From Pseudomonas leptonychotis (lineage in GTDB: Bacteria; Pseudomonadota; Gammaproteobacteria; Pseudomonadales; Pseudomonadaceae): a DNA stretch of 64,000 nucleotides. The translations under genes and the position numbers were made by a program. This document shows, piece by piece, positions 46,571 through 55,971 of the stretch; positions within the stretch are counted from its first letter, which is position 1, and every line of letters starts with the position of its first letter. The DNA lies in NCBI RefSeq assembly GCF_004920405.1, contig NZ_RFLV01000006.1, positions 1 to 64,000 on the forward strand. The letters are read 5' to 3'. The notes beneath the pieces are model-generated. The model saw only the letters and a list, made by a program, of their open reading frames with translations. It was not told the origin of the DNA and did no database searches.

Positions 46571-47269
46571 ATGAGCAACGTCGATCACGCCGAAATCGCC
46601 AAATTCGAAGCCCTCGCACACCGCTGGTGGGACCGCGAAAGCGAATTCAAGCCGCTGCATGACATCAACCCCTTACGGGTTAACTGGATCGACGAGCGTG
46701 TCGGCCTGGCCGGCAAGAAGGTGCTGGACGTCGGCTGCGGCGGCGGCATCCTCAGCGAATCCATGGCCCAACGCGGCGCAAACGTAACCGGCATCGACAT
46801 GGGCGAAGCACCGCTGGCCGTGGCCCAGCTGCACCAACTGGAGTCCGGCGTCAGCGTCGAATACCGACAGATCACCGCCGAAGCCTTGGCTGAAGAAATG
46901 CCTGAGCAGTTCGATGTGGTCACCTGCCTGGAAATGCTTGAGCACGTGCCTGACCCGGCCTCGGTGATCCGTGCCTGCTACCGTATGGTCAAACCTGGCG
47001 GCCAGGTGTTCTTCTCCACCATCAACCGCAATCCCAAGGCCTATATGTTCGCCATCATCGGCGCCGAGTACTTGATGCGCCTGCTGCCGCGCGGCACCCA
47101 TAATTTCAAGAAATTCATCCGCCCGTCCGAGCTGGGCGCTTGGAGCCGTGACGCTGGCCTGCAGGTCAAGGACATCATCGGCCTGACCTACAACCCGCTG
47201 AGCAAACGCTACAAGCTGGAAGCCGATGTTGACGTCAACTACATGATCCAAACCCTCAAGGAGGCCTGA
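46571..47269 (+). CDS. ubiG: Ubiquinone biosynthesis O-methyltransferase
   Basis: A 232-residue SAM-dependent methyltransferase carrying out both O-methylations of ubiquinone synthesis. Motif [10 protein letters not shown] is at residues 51-59, after the family opening [26 protein letters not shown] and [14 protein letters not shown] follow. The stop overlaps the mupP start by one base (TGATG). Confidence 0.97.
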   Translation: MSNVDHAEIAKFEALAHRWWDRESEFKPLHDINPLRVNWIDERVGLAGKKVLDVGCGGGILSESMAQRGANVTGIDMGEAPLAVAQLHQLESGVSVEYRQITAEALAEEMPEQFDVVTCLEMLEHVPDPASVIRACYRMVKPGGQVFFSTINRNPKAYMFAIIGAEYLMRLLPRGTHNFKKFIRPSELGAWSRDAGLQVKDIIGLTYNPLSKRYKLEADVDVNYMIQTLKEA

Positions 47270-47940
47270 TGCGCTTACGCGCGGTTTTATTCGACATGGA
47301 CGGCACCCTGCTCGACAGCGCGCCGGACTTTATCGCCATCTGCCAGGCCATGCGCGCCGAGCGCGGCCTGCCGCCGATTGCGGACACATTGATCCGCGAT
47401 CAAGTGTCGGGCGGCGCGCGCGCTATGGTCGCTGCCAACTTCGCCATGCCCCCTGAAAGCGAGGGTTTCGAGACCCTGCGCCTGGAGTTCCTTGAGCGCT
47501 ATCAGGCGCATTGCGCGGTGCTGACCAAGCCTTTCGAGGGCATGGCTGAGCTGCTCGATGAAATTGAACAGGCCAAGCTGATCTGGGGCGTGGCGACCAA
47601 CAAGCCGGTGCGCTACGCCGAGCCGATCATGCAACAGCTTGGTCTGGCAGAGCGCTCGGCGGTGCTGGTATGCCCGGACCATGTCAGCCGCAGCAAACCC
47701 GACCCCGAGATGATCCTGCTGGCCTGCGCCCAAATGGGCGTAGAGCCGGCCGCGACCCTGTTTGTCGGCGATGATGAGCGCGACATCGAAGCCGGCCGCG
47801 CGGCCGGCTGCAAAACAGCAGCCGTCACTTACGGCTATATCCACCCCCAGGATAACCCGCGTAATTGGGGTGCCGATGTGGTGGTCGATCACCCCTTGGA
47901 ACTGCGCGCAGTACTCGAACGAGCCCTGTGCAGCTGCTGA
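47269..47940 (+). CDS. mupP: N-acetylmuramic acid 6-phosphate phosphatase
   Basis: A 223-residue HAD phosphatase. Motif [11 protein letters not shown] (8-17), a helical cap, and motif [14 protein letters not shown] are seen. It resembles phosphoglycolate phosphatase Gph, but in Pseudomonas the gene directly after ubiG is MupP, which makes free MurNAc in the peptidoglycan recycling route that bypasses MurA and so influences fosfomycin and beta-lactam response. Overlaps ubiG by one base. Confidence 0.88.
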   Translation: MRLRAVLFDMDGTLLDSAPDFIAICQAMRAERGLPPIADTLIRDQVSGGARAMVAANFAMPPESEGFETLRLEFLERYQAHCAVLTKPFEGMAELLDEIEQAKLIWGVATNKPVRYAEPIMQQLGLAERSAVLVCPDHVSRSKPDPEMILLACAQMGVEPAATLFVGDDERDIEAGRAAGCKTAAVTYGYIHPQDNPRNWGADVVVDHPLELRAVLERALCSC

Positions 47941-47999
47941 ATATTGCTTGTCGGGCCCATACAGATGTTGCCCGCTTCTGAAGAAATGAGGTTTCCCCC

Positions 48000-48740
48000 A
48001 TGTACGACTACGCCGCTCGCCCCGACCTGCTCAAGGGCCGCGTGATTCTGGTCACCGGTGCCGGCCGCGGCATTGGCGCAACTGCCGCCAAAACCTTCGC
48101 CGCCCACGGCGCCACGGTGCTGCTGCTGGGCAAGACCGAAGCTAACCTCAGCCGGGTCTATGACGCCATCGAGGCGGCAGGCCACCCTCAGGCCGCGGTA
48201 ATCCCCTTCAACCTGGAAACCGCCTTACCGCACCAGTACGACGAACTGGCAGCGATGATCGAAGCCGAGTTCGGCAAGCTCGACGGCCTGCTGCATAACG
48301 CCTCGATCATCGGTCCGCGCACACCGCTGGAGCAGCTGTCCGGCGATAACTTCATGCGCGTCATGCAGATCAACGTCAACGCCATGTTTATGCTCACCAG
48401 TACGTTGCTGCCCTTGCTGAAACTGTCGTCAGACGCCTCGGTGGTATTCACCTCCAGTAGCGTCGGCCGCAAGGGCCGTGCTTATTGGGGCGCCTATGCG
48501 GTTTCAAAGTTCGCCACCGAAGGCCTGATGCAGGTGCTGGCTGACGAAATAGACGGCATCGCCACCGTACGCGCCAACAGCGTCAACCCGGGCGCCACCC
48601 GCACCGACATGCGCGCTCAGGCCTACCCTGGGGAAAACCCGGCCAACAACCCGCTGCCCGAAGCGATCATGCCGGTTTATTTGTACCTGATGGGCCCGGA
48701 CAGCACCGGCATCAACGGTCAGGCATTTGACGCACAATAA
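48000..48740 (+). CDS. yciK: SDR oxidoreductase YciK
   Basis: A 246-residue short-chain dehydrogenase: TGAGRGIG at 19-26, LHNASIIGPRTPLEQL, and the Ser / Tyr / Lys triad in FTSSSVGRKGRAYWGAYAVSK. This is the YciK family; the substrate is unknown. AGGTTT-containing leader with GAAATGAGG about ten bases upstream of the ATG. Follows mupP by 59 bases and probably belongs to the same transcript. Confidence 0.9.
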   Translation: MYDYAARPDLLKGRVILVTGAGRGIGATAAKTFAAHGATVLLLGKTEANLSRVYDAIEAAGHPQAAVIPFNLETALPHQYDELAAMIEAEFGKLDGLLHNASIIGPRTPLEQLSGDNFMRVMQINVNAMFMLTSTLLPLLKLSSDASVVFTSSSVGRKGRAYWGAYAVSKFATEGLMQVLADEIDGIATVRANSVNPGATRTDMRAQAYPGENPANNPLPEAIMPVYLYLMGPDSTGINGQAFDAQ

Positions 48741-48896
48741 ACGCTGAATAGGGCTGCCGGTTTTCCGGCGGCGGCAGGGATAACTGGCATCAGATTGCCA
48801 GTAGCCCGCCAGTTAACCGGCAAAGCGTTGCCGCCCGCCGCCACACCAACACCTCAAGCTACTGAAATAAAACAACTTTTATCGAATTTTAACGAT

Positions 48897-48912
48897 TGGC
48901 ACGGAATTCGCT
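48897..48912 (+). promoter_or_regulatory. Candidate sigma-54 (RpoN) promoter
   Basis: TGGCACGGAATTCGCT matches the -24/-12 consensus TGGCACG-N4-TTGCW with a single mismatch and has the required GG-N10-GC spacing (GG at 48898-48899, GC at 48910-48911). Transcription would begin near 48923, 33 bases before the diguanylate cyclase start. The upstream 150 bases should then contain an activator site, which I could not identify. Confidence 0.6.
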
Positions 48913-48955
48913 CTAGCTCAGTTATCGTCGCGTACTGCGCAAGAGGTAGAGTTTC

Positions 48956-49882
48956 ATGGCCCCGTACAATCAATCCAACACCATCGACTTCGACGCAGCC
49001 AAATTGCAGCGTCTCGGCTATGCCGGGCGCATTCAGAAAACCCTGAAACCAGTCAGCTTGGCGCAATTACGCCAGCAACTGAGCCTGCGCCTGCAGACCT
49101 CCTTGGAAGCCGAGCGCATCCTCGAACTGTTTTTTACTGAAGTGCAGCGTCTGGTGCCATTGAGCGCAATGAGCTACCAATTAGCCTCCTGCGATTTGCG
49201 CCTAGACCTTGGCGAGCGCGCCAACCACTCGGCCGGCTACCGCCTGAACCATGAAGGTGAGTACCTGGGTGAGCTGACGTTCCGCCGCAACCAGCGTTTC
49301 AGCGAAGACGAGCTTGGCCAGCTCGAATCGCTGCTCGCCAGCCTGCTCTTCCCGCTGCGCAACGCCCTGCTCTACCGCGCAGCCCTGCAAAGTGCACTGC
49401 GTGATCCGTTGACCGAAACCGGCAACCGCATCGCCATGGAGCAAACCCTCAAGCGCGAGGTGGACATTGCCCGGCGCACACTGCAACCACTGTCTGTACT
49501 GATGGTCGACATCGACCACTTCAAACGCATCAACGACAGCCACGGCCACTTGGTCGGTGATGAGGCGTTGAAAGCCGTCGCCACCGCATTGAAAGACAGC
49601 CTGCGCAATGTCGATATGGTGTTCCGCTACGGTGGCGAGGAGTTTATGGTGCTGCTCTCCAACACCAGCCGCGAAGCCGCCTCGATGGTGGGGGAACGTC
49701 TGCGCATGGCCGTGCTGGGCATCCAGTACCTGGTCGAGAACCGCGCCATTGAGTTATCGGTCAGCCTCGGCTGCTCCACGCTGCTGCCAGGCGAGTCCAT
49801 GGAAAGCCTGCTGCGTCGCGCTGACAAGGCGCTGTATATCTCCAAGCGCGATGGCCGTAATCGCCTGTCGATGGCCGGCTAA
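48956..49882 (+). CDS. Diguanylate cyclase (GGDEF)
   Basis: A 308-residue cytoplasmic protein with no membrane segment. Residues about 40-145 look like a GAF-type sensory region, followed by a GGDEF domain (about 150-305). The active site GGEEF is at 226-230 and the inhibitory I-site RNVD at 217-220, with the five-residue spacing of feedback-inhibited cyclases, so it should make cyclic di-GMP and be product-inhibited. AGAGG lies nine bases before the ATG. A sigma-54-like promoter precedes it and a two-way terminator follows. Confidence 0.93.
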   Translation: MAPYNQSNTIDFDAAKLQRLGYAGRIQKTLKPVSLAQLRQQLSLRLQTSLEAERILELFFTEVQRLVPLSAMSYQLASCDLRLDLGERANHSAGYRLNHEGEYLGELTFRRNQRFSEDELGQLESLLASLLFPLRNALLYRAALQSALRDPLTETGNRIAMEQTLKREVDIARRTLQPLSVLMVDIDHFKRINDSHGHLVGDEALKAVATALKDSLRNVDMVFRYGGEEFMVLLSNTSREAASMVGERLRMAVLGIQYLVENRAIELSVSLGCSTLLPGESMESLLRRADKALYISKRDGRNRLSMAG

Positions 49883-49970
49883 ACGCAGCAGCCAGGAAAA
49901 TGCTCGGAAGTGATGTTTAACGTCGTGCAGCGACGGCCCACAAAGTGGCGCGCCATGGATAGCAGGCCAT

Positions 49971-50000
49971 AAAAAAGGCGACCCGAAGGTCGCCTTTTTT
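49971..50000. terminator. Bidirectional rho-independent terminator
   Basis: Thirteen-base arms, six A/T pairs plus GGCGACC (49977-49983) and GGTCGCC (49988-49994), around a CGAA loop (TTCG on the minus strand). T-runs of six occur on both strands, so it serves the diguanylate cyclase gene (plus) and the rluB operon (minus). Confidence 0.95.
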
Positions 50001-50016
50001 ACATCTGCCGAAATGC

Positions 50017-51222
50017 TTACTCCGGCTTAGGGCCGCGTCCGAAGCCGGGGCGCTGACCTTCACGGGTCGGCGAACTGCGACGCTTGACCGGCGCACCCGC
50101 GGGCTTACGCGCCGGGCGATCAGTCAAACCAACACCTGGACGCTGCGCACCCGGTTTAGCGGGGCGTTTCTTGTTGACGTCACTCGGACGCTCAGCAACC
50201 GGCGTACCTTTGCTCTGCTCGTCGCGCGGCGCACGTGGGCTGCGCACCGGACGCTCACCACGCTCTGAACGCTCAGCCCCTTCACCACGTGTCGGACGCG
50301 AACGAGCTTGGTCACCCGCCCCAGCCGAACCTCCGCCATGGGCCGGACGCAAGGTCCGCTCCGGACGGGCCGCACGCCCCACCGGCTTAGCCGATTTACG
50401 CTGCAAACGGTCAAGCTTATCGCGGGCTTTCTCTTTCATATCCGGCAAGGCTACCGGCTTGAGGCCGACCTCTTCGCTGAGGATATCCACTTCACGCTGC
50501 CCCATTTCGCGCCAGCGACCCATGGTTAGGTCCGAGGTGATAAACACCGGGCCAAAACGCACGCGCTTCAGACGGCTAACCACCAGACCTTGGGATTCCC
50601 ACAGGCGGCGCACTTCGCGGTTACGGCCTTCCATCACCACGCAGTGATACCAGTGGTTAAAGCCCACGCCACCCGGCGCGACTTTGATGTCAGTGAATTT
50701 GGCCGGGCCGTCTTCGAGCATAACGCCAGCTTTCAGGCGCTCGATCATCTCTTCGTCGACTTCACCACGCACGCGCACGGCGTACTCGCGGTCCATCTGG
50801 AAGGATGGGTGCATCAAGCGGTTGGCCAACTCACCGTCAGTGGTGAACATCAGCAAGCCGGTGGTATTGATGTCGAGGCGACCGATGTTGATCCAGCGGC
50901 CTTCTTTCGGCCGCGGCAGGCGGTCAAACACGGTCGGACGGCCTTCTGGGTCGTCACGGGTGCAGATCTCACCTTCGGGTTTGTTGTAGATGATCACGCG
51001 GCGCACGCTCTCGGCGCTTTCTTCGCGGCGAATCACCTTACCATCAACAGCAATCGCATCGTGCAGGTCGACGCGCACGCCAAGACTGGCAACGGCGCCG
51101 TTGACCTTGACGCGGCCAGCGCTGATCCAGGCTTCAATTTCACGGCGTGAAGCCAGGCCCATACGCGCCATGACTTTCTGCAGTTTTTCGCCTGCGGGAC
51201 TGTATTCTTCAATTTCACTCAT
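50017..51222 (-). CDS. rluB: 23S rRNA pseudouridine synthase RluB
   Basis: A 401-residue enzyme that makes pseudouridine 2605 in 23S rRNA. An S4 RNA-binding domain (LQKVMARMGLASRREIEAWI, from about residue 11) precedes the catalytic domain with Asp in GRLDINTTGLLMF. The last ~130 residues are a low-complexity basic tail rich in Arg, Pro and Lys, usual in Pseudomonas RluB. Start at ATG 51222, where GGGAGGT lies six bases upstream; the open frame continues 16 codons. Confidence 0.95.
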   Translation of the reverse strand: MSEIEEYSPAGEKLQKVMARMGLASRREIEAWISAGRVKVNGAVASLGVRVDLHDAIAVDGKVIRREESAESVRRVIIYNKPEGEICTRDDPEGRPTVFDRLPRPKEGRWINIGRLDINTTGLLMFTTDGELANRLMHPSFQMDREYAVRVRGEVDEEMIERLKAGVMLEDGPAKFTDIKVAPGGVGFNHWYHCVVMEGRNREVRRLWESQGLVVSRLKRVRFGPVFITSDLTMGRWREMGQREVDILSEEVGLKPVALPDMKEKARDKLDRLQRKSAKPVGRAARPERTLRPAHGGGSAGAGDQARSRPTRGEGAERSERGERPVRSPRAPRDEQSKGTPVAERPSDVNKKRPAKPGAQRPGVGLTDRPARKPAGAPVKRRSSPTREGQRPGFGRGPKPE

Positions 51223-51354
51223 CTGGGCACCTCCCGGTGTTTTCTCTGGTGATAAGGACGGTTTAGGCACAGCCTATTCGTCGAAGGGGCGCGGAGCATA
51301 CGCGAAACACGGCGCTCACGCACGAATTGAGGCTAGCCTCCTGATCGGTGGCCG

Positions 51355-51534
51355 TCAGCCTTTGCGCCGACCGATGGTCGCCAGGCTGAGCAAACGCATA
51401 TTCGCCTCGGCCAACACGGCACGCCGGTCGGGCTTATAGAGCTTCTTCCAACCCTTGATCTCAGCCTTGCTGCGCCCGCAACCGAGACAAATATCGCGCT
51501 CGAACTTACACAGCTTGATGCAGGGATCTTTCAC
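51355..51534 (-). CDS. DUF1289 small cysteine protein
   Basis: A 59-residue protein, GTG start. It has the DUF1289 pattern: DPCIKLCKFERDICLGCGRS (residues 3-22) with four cysteines, then the conserved EIKGWKKL. The family is thought to bind metal; function unknown. It lies 30 bases after scpB and 132 bases before rluB in the same direction, and a DUF1289 gene at this place is common in Pseudomonas. GAGG occurs about nine bases upstream of the GTG. Confidence 0.8.
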   Translation of the reverse strand: MKDPCIKLCKFERDICLGCGRSKAEIKGWKKLYKPDRRAVLAEANMRLLSLATIGRRKG

Positions 51535-51564
51535 CGCACTAACGCCCTCGAGGCGGACTGCCTC

Positions 51565-52356
51565 TTAATCAGGCAGCTGTTCTTTATCCAAGGCCTCACA
51601 GGACTCCTCGGCGTCCTCATGCTCGTCATCTTGCTCGGGCAAATCGTCGAAGTCGGTCTTGAGGCCCTGCTCCATCGAGTCGAGTTCAGCCAGCAGGCTG
51701 CTGAAGCTGGTTTCCTCACCGGCTTCCACCGCCGGCTCATCGGCCATGGCCAGGTCGGCACGCGCCTGCAGGCTTTGCGGAGCGTCTAGATCATCCTCGA
51801 AGGCCAGCACCGGCTCCGGTTCCAGCTCGCGCAGGGCGGCCAATGGCGGTAATTGGTCGAGGCTTTTCAGGTTGAAATGGTCGAGAAAGGCTTTAGTAGT
51901 GGCGAACATGGCCGGCTTACCCGGTACATCGCGGTGGCCGACGACCCGAATCCACTCACGCTCCAACAAGGTTTTCACGATATGGCTGTTGACCGCCACA
52001 CCGCGCACATCCTCGATCTCGCCCCGGGTAATCGGTTGACGGTAAGCAATCAGCGCCAATGTTTCGAGCATGGCGCGTGAGTAGCGCTGCGGTCGCTCCT
52101 CCCACAGACGGCCGACCCAAGGCGCGTACTTTTCACGCACTTGCAGGCGATAACCGGAAGCGACCTCGATAAGCTCGAACGCGCGGCCCTCACAGGATTT
52201 ACCCAAGTGCACCAGGGCCTTCTTAAAAACCGCCGGCTCCGGCCGTTCAGCCTCTTCAAAGAGTTCAAACAGACGATCAAGCGATTGCGGCTTGCCGGAC
52301 GCCAGTAGAAAGGCTTCAAGCAGGCTAGCCAGCTCACGAGGTTCATTAAGATTCAT
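51565..52356 (-). CDS. scpB: Segregation and condensation protein B
   Basis: A 263-residue kleisin-associated winged-helix protein of the Smc-ScpAB condensin. ALIAYRQPITRGEIEDVRGV and VKTLLEREWIRVVGHRDVPGKPAMFATTKAFLDHF are the family signature. The C-terminal ~80 residues are an acidic tail (Glu/Asp-rich). It begins two bases after the scpA stop. Pseudomonas also uses MukBEF-like MksB, so Smc-ScpAB works in parallel. Confidence 0.95.
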   Translation of the reverse strand: MNLNEPRELASLLEAFLLASGKPQSLDRLFELFEEAERPEPAVFKKALVHLGKSCEGRAFELIEVASGYRLQVREKYAPWVGRLWEERPQRYSRAMLETLALIAYRQPITRGEIEDVRGVAVNSHIVKTLLEREWIRVVGHRDVPGKPAMFATTKAFLDHFNLKSLDQLPPLAALRELEPEPVLAFEDDLDAPQSLQARADLAMADEPAVEAGEETSFSSLLAELDSMEQGLKTDFDDLPEQDDEHEDAEESCEALDKEQLPD

Positions 52357-52358
52357 GC

Positions 52359-53186
52359 TTACTCAGCCCGAGCACGTACATGGATGGGCCCGAAAGCCTC
52401 GTTTTGCACCAGCTCGACCAAGGACTCCTTGATCAACTCCAGCACCGCCATAAAGGTCACCACGACCCCAAGTTTGCCTTCTTCAGCGCTGAACAGGCTG
52501 ACAAAGGGCACAAACGCACCGCCTTTGAGGCGTTCAAGCACTTCACTCATGCGCTCGCGGGTCGACAGCGTCTCACGCGTGACCTGATGGCTCTCAAACA
52601 TGTCGGCGCGGCGCAACACCTCGGCCATCGACAACAGCACCTCTTCCAAACTGACATCCGGCAACAGCTTGCGTGCCCGCGCCTCGGGGGCATCCAGGCG
52701 CGGCACAGTGAGGTCACGCCCCACCCGACTGAGCCCATCGATACCTTCAGCCGCCGCTTTGTAACGTTCATATTCTTGCAGACGGCGAATCAGCTCGGCG
52801 CGTGGATCATCTTCCTCGGCCTCCACTTCACTGGAACGCGGCAATAGCATGCGGGACTTGATCTCGGCGAGCATGGCCGCCATCACTAGGTACTCGGCCG
52901 CCAGTTCCAAACGCACGGTTTGCATCAGCTCGACATAGCCCATGTACTGACGCGTGATCTCGGCAACCGGGATGTCCAGCACATCGATGTTCTGTTTGCG
53001 GATCAGGTACAGCAGCAGATCCAGCGGGCCCTCGAAGGCTTCGAGAAAAACCTCCAGGGCATCCGGCGGGATGTACAGGTCCAGCGGCATTTCGGTAACA
53101 GCCTGCCCATACACCAAGGCAAATGGCAGCTCCTGCTGGGCATTGGCCTGGCTATCGGGGGTTTCCTGGGTGAGCGCGCTGGACAT
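52359..53186 (-). CDS. scpA: Segregation and condensation protein A
   Basis: A 275-residue kleisin that bridges the heads of Smc. FEGPLDLLLYLIRKQNIDVLDIP near residue 52 and LAAEYLVMAAMLAEIKSRMLLP are diagnostic; the C-terminal winged helix contains VVTFMAVLELIKESLVEL. It lies 20 bases downstream of trpS and directly before scpB. Confidence 0.95.
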   Translation of the reverse strand: MSSALTQETPDSQANAQQELPFALVYGQAVTEMPLDLYIPPDALEVFLEAFEGPLDLLLYLIRKQNIDVLDIPVAEITRQYMGYVELMQTVRLELAAEYLVMAAMLAEIKSRMLLPRSSEVEAEEDDPRAELIRRLQEYERYKAAAEGIDGLSRVGRDLTVPRLDAPEARARKLLPDVSLEEVLLSMAEVLRRADMFESHQVTRETLSTRERMSEVLERLKGGAFVPFVSLFSAEEGKLGVVVTFMAVLELIKESLVELVQNEAFGPIHVRARAE

Positions 53187-53205
53187 GGTTGTTCTCGAAA
53201 TAGCT

Positions 53206-54420
53206 TCAGCGGTAATTCAAGCCAAGGGCAAGACGCACTTCGCTAAGGGTCTCGCGCGCCTCGGAGCGCGCCTTGTCGGCGCCATCGGCAAGAATCTGCC
53301 GCACCAGATCGGGGCTGTCCTGATAATCGGCAGCGCGCGCCTGCAGCGGCTGCAGTTCAAGCTGCACAGCATCGCTCAACGGACCTTTACACTCCAGGCA
53401 ACCGATACTGGCGTTGCGGCAGCCTTGCAGCACCCATTGGCAGGTGTCGTTGCTGGAGTACAGCTGATGCAACGGCCATACCGGGCAATTCGCCGGGTTG
53501 CCGGGGTCATCACGGTGCACCCGCGCCGGATCGGTCGGCATACGCCGAATCTTTTCCTCGATCACAGGCCCGCTGTCACGCAGAAATATCGCGTTGTTGT
53601 TGGACTTGGACATCTTGCTGCCATCCAGCCCCAATAACTTGGGCGAATCACCGAGCAAGGCTTGCGGCTCGACCAGCAAAATTTTGCCGCCGCCCTCAAG
53701 GTAGCCATAGAGGCGCTCTTTATCGCCGAGGGTGATGCTTTGCTGATCCTTGAGTAAGGCGCGAGCGGTTTCCAGCGCCTCACCGTCGCCTTGTTCCTGA
53801 TAAGCCTTGCGCAAGTTGTTGTAGAGCGTGGCGGTCTTCTTGCCGAGTTTAATAATCGCGGCTTCAGCCTTTTCCTCAAAGCCTGGCTCGCGACCATATA
53901 AATGGTTAAAGCGCCGCGCCACATCCCGAGCAAACTCGATATGCGCCAGCTGATCGCTGCCCACCGGCACGACGCCAGCGCGGTACAGCAAAATGTCTGC
54001 CGCCTGCAGCAAGGGATAACCGAGAAAGCCGAAGGTACTGAGGTCTTTGCCGTGCAGCTGTTCCTGCTGCTCTTTGTAGGATGGCACCCGCTCCAACCAG
54101 CTGAGCGGGCAGATCATCGACAACAGCAAGTGCAACTCAGCGTGCTCAGGCACTTGCGACTGAATAAACAGCGTCGCTGAGCTGGGGCTGACCCCTGCCG
54201 CCAACCAGTCCACGGCCATGTCCATGACCCGCTGGGACAGCGGGCCGACATCATCGTAGTCCGTGGTCAGGGCGTGCAGGTCAACGATGCAGAAAAAGCA
54301 TTCGTAGCTGTGCTGCAGCTTCACCCAATTTTTCAGTACACCCTGATAATGCCCCAGGTGCAGCAGTCCACTCGGGCGCATGCCAGACAACACACGGCGT
54401 TCAGCGTCAACAAGACTCAA
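53206..54420 (-). CDS. trpS: Tryptophanyl-tRNA synthetase
   Basis: A 404-residue class I synthetase. HLGH-type motif GLLHLGHYQG (residues 19-28) and KMSKS in DGSKMSKSNNN are intact. The anticodon-binding part contains a Cys-rich stretch (NCPVWPLHQLY, IGCLECKGPL) normal for this subfamily. The open frame starts with TTG at 54420, eight residues before the conserved VLSGMRPSG, and no ATG is available, so TTG or a slightly later start is used. In an operon with scpA downstream. Confidence 0.94.
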   Translation of the reverse strand: MSLVDAERRVLSGMRPSGLLHLGHYQGVLKNWVKLQHSYECFFCIVDLHALTTDYDDVGPLSQRVMDMAVDWLAAGVSPSSATLFIQSQVPEHAELHLLLSMICPLSWLERVPSYKEQQEQLHGKDLSTFGFLGYPLLQAADILLYRAGVVPVGSDQLAHIEFARDVARRFNHLYGREPGFEEKAEAAIIKLGKKTATLYNNLRKAYQEQGDGEALETARALLKDQQSITLGDKERLYGYLEGGGKILLVEPQALLGDSPKLLGLDGSKMSKSNNNAIFLRDSGPVIEEKIRRMPTDPARVHRDDPGNPANCPVWPLHQLYSSNDTCQWVLQGCRNASIGCLECKGPLSDAVQLELQPLQARAADYQDSPDLVRQILADGADKARSEARETLSEVRLALGLNYR

Positions 54421-54464
54421 AACCTATTACCTGAAAGAACAAGAGAGGGCGATTATAGCCAGGA

Positions 54465-55133
54465 TCAAGCGTCATCCGTAAAAGGCGACGGGTCGCCGCA
54501 ACCGACCCGAAACACTTGCGGCTCATCGTCGAGCAGGCTGACCACAGTGGAAGCCTCTAACCCACCGAAGCCGCCATCAATGATCAGGTCAACTTGATGC
54601 TCCAGCATTTGCCGCATCTCGTAAGGGTCGCTCATCGGTAGTTCCTCACCCGGCATGATCAAGCTGACGCTCATCAGTGGCTCGTTGAGTTCTTCCAACA
54701 GCGCCATGGCAATCGGATGGCTGGGCACGCGCAGACCAATGGTGCGGCGCTTGGCATGCAGCAACATGCGCGGCACTTCACGCGTGGCATTGAGGATAAA
54801 CGTGTAAGGCCCTGGGGTATGCCCCTTGAGCAGGCGAAACGCCGCAGTATCGACCTTGGCGAAGGTGCTCAGCTGCGACAGGTCGCGGCATACCAGGGTG
54901 AAATTGTGTTTGTCATCGAGCTGGCGCAGACGGCGAATGCGCTCTATCGCGCTCTTGTCACCAATATGGCAGCCCACTGCGTAGGAAGAATCGGTGGGAT
55001 ATATCACCACCCCGCCACCGCGGATAATTTCTGCCGCCTGTTTGATCAGGCGTGCCTGTGGGTTTTCCGGATGAATCTGGAAGAATTGGCTCACGCTGAG
55101 GCCCTGGTCAATTTGCAGTAGGCTGCTGGACAT
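54465..55133 (-). CDS. yciO: TsaC/YciO-family threonylcarbamoyl-AMP synthase-like protein
   Basis: A 222-residue YrdC/Sua5-domain protein with the YciO-type opening. IRGGGVVIYPTDSSYAVGCH, KSAIERIRRL, GPYTFIL and TIGLRVPSHPIA are visible. Sua5/TsaC enzymes make threonylcarbamoyl-AMP for tRNA t6A37, while YciO relatives act weakly or on unknown substrates, so the exact activity is uncertain. Start at ATG 55133, which overlaps the PHP gene by 26 bases; the longer open frame lies wholly inside that gene in another frame. Confidence 0.85.
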   Translation of the reverse strand: MSSSLLQIDQGLSVSQFFQIHPENPQARLIKQAAEIIRGGGVVIYPTDSSYAVGCHIGDKSAIERIRRLRQLDDKHNFTLVCRDLSQLSTFAKVDTAAFRLLKGHTPGPYTFILNATREVPRMLLHAKRRTIGLRVPSHPIAMALLEELNEPLMSVSLIMPGEELPMSDPYEMRQMLEHQVDLIIDGGFGGLEASTVVSLLDDEPQVFRVGCGDPSPFTDDA

Positions 55134-55971
55134 GTTTAAACCGTGCCCACAGGGGCGGTAGATCCTCGGGAACGGGGCGATAAACACCCAACTCAGACCA
55201 CTGACCCGGCGCATGAAAATCACTGCCCGCGGTGACAAACATGCCGAACTCGCGCGCCAGAATCGACAGACTACCAACCTGATCGGCCGGCTGCATGCCG
55301 TTAACCACCTCCAGCGAATGCCCACCGGCACCGACAAAGTCGGCGATCAATTTGCGTCGTTTACTGCGAGTAAAGTCGTACTGCCAAGGATGCGCCAGGC
55401 TGACCCAGGCGCCGGCGCGGCGCAGGGTGTCGACCGCTTGGGCCAACTCCGGCCAATGCTGCTTCACATCACCCAGCTTGCCCGAGCCCAACCACTTGCG
55501 AAAGGCTTCAGCACGGTCCTTCACATGGCCATTGCGCACCAAAAAATCAGCGAAGTGCGGGCGCGCCGGAGCATTGCCACTGTCGCCCAGCTCTTGCTGC
55601 AGAGCACGCGCGCCCTCCAGCGCACCGGGCATGCCCTTGGCGTCCAGGCGCTTGGCGATTTCCGCTGCGCGCAACCAGCGCCCCTCATGTAACTCGGCAA
55701 TCGACTGCTGCAAGGCCGGCGCATCACGATTAAAGGCATAACCCAGCACATGGATGGTTGCCCCACCCCAGGTGCAAGACAACTCGATGCCATTGATCAA
55801 TTGCATGCCCAAAGCGGCGGCGGCAGCGTGTGCCTCATCCAGCCCTTCGAGGGTATCGTGATCGGTCAGCGCCAGCATCCGCACGCCCCGCTCATGCGCC
55901 CGCGCCACCACCACAGCGGGCGCGAGCGCACCATCTGAAGCAGTACTGTGGCAATGCAAGTCAACATCCAT
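55108..55971 (-). CDS. PHP-domain phosphoesterase (RNase AM/YciV type)
   Basis: A 287-residue PHP protein with the complete metal set: DLHCHSTASDG at residues 4-14, LALTDHDTLEG, GIELSCTW, SLAHPW and GSDFHAPGQW. YciV/TrpH-type members hydrolyse 3',5'-bisphosphonucleotides and trim RNA 5' ends. I start it at ATG 55971 rather than 55992 because this gives the family start VDLHCH and has GGAAA upstream. It is the first gene of the run yciV-yciO-trpS-scpA-scpB-rluB. Confidence 0.9.
   Translation of the reverse strand: MDVDLHCHSTASDGALAPAVVVARAHERGVRMLALTDHDTLEGLDEAHAAAAALGMQLINGIELSCTWGGATIHVLGYAFNRDAPALQQSIAELHEGRWLRAAEIAKRLDAKGMPGALEGARALQQELGDSGNAPARPHFADFLVRNGHVKDRAEAFRKWLGSGKLGDVKQHWPELAQAVDTLRRAGAWVSLAHPWQYDFTRSKRRKLIADFVGAGGHSLEVVNGMQPADQVGSLSILAREFGMFVTAGSDFHAPGQWSELGVYRPVPEDLPPLWARFKHVQQPTAN

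Noticed and set aside
48751..48778. GC-rich hairpin after yciK (GCTGCCGGTTTTCCGGCGGC)
   Set aside because: Short stem without a following T-run, so not a convincing terminator.
48909..48955. tRNA-like string TAGCTCAGTT followed by GTAGAG before the diguanylate cyclase
   Set aside because: No acceptor stem, anticodon arm or T-loop can be formed around it.
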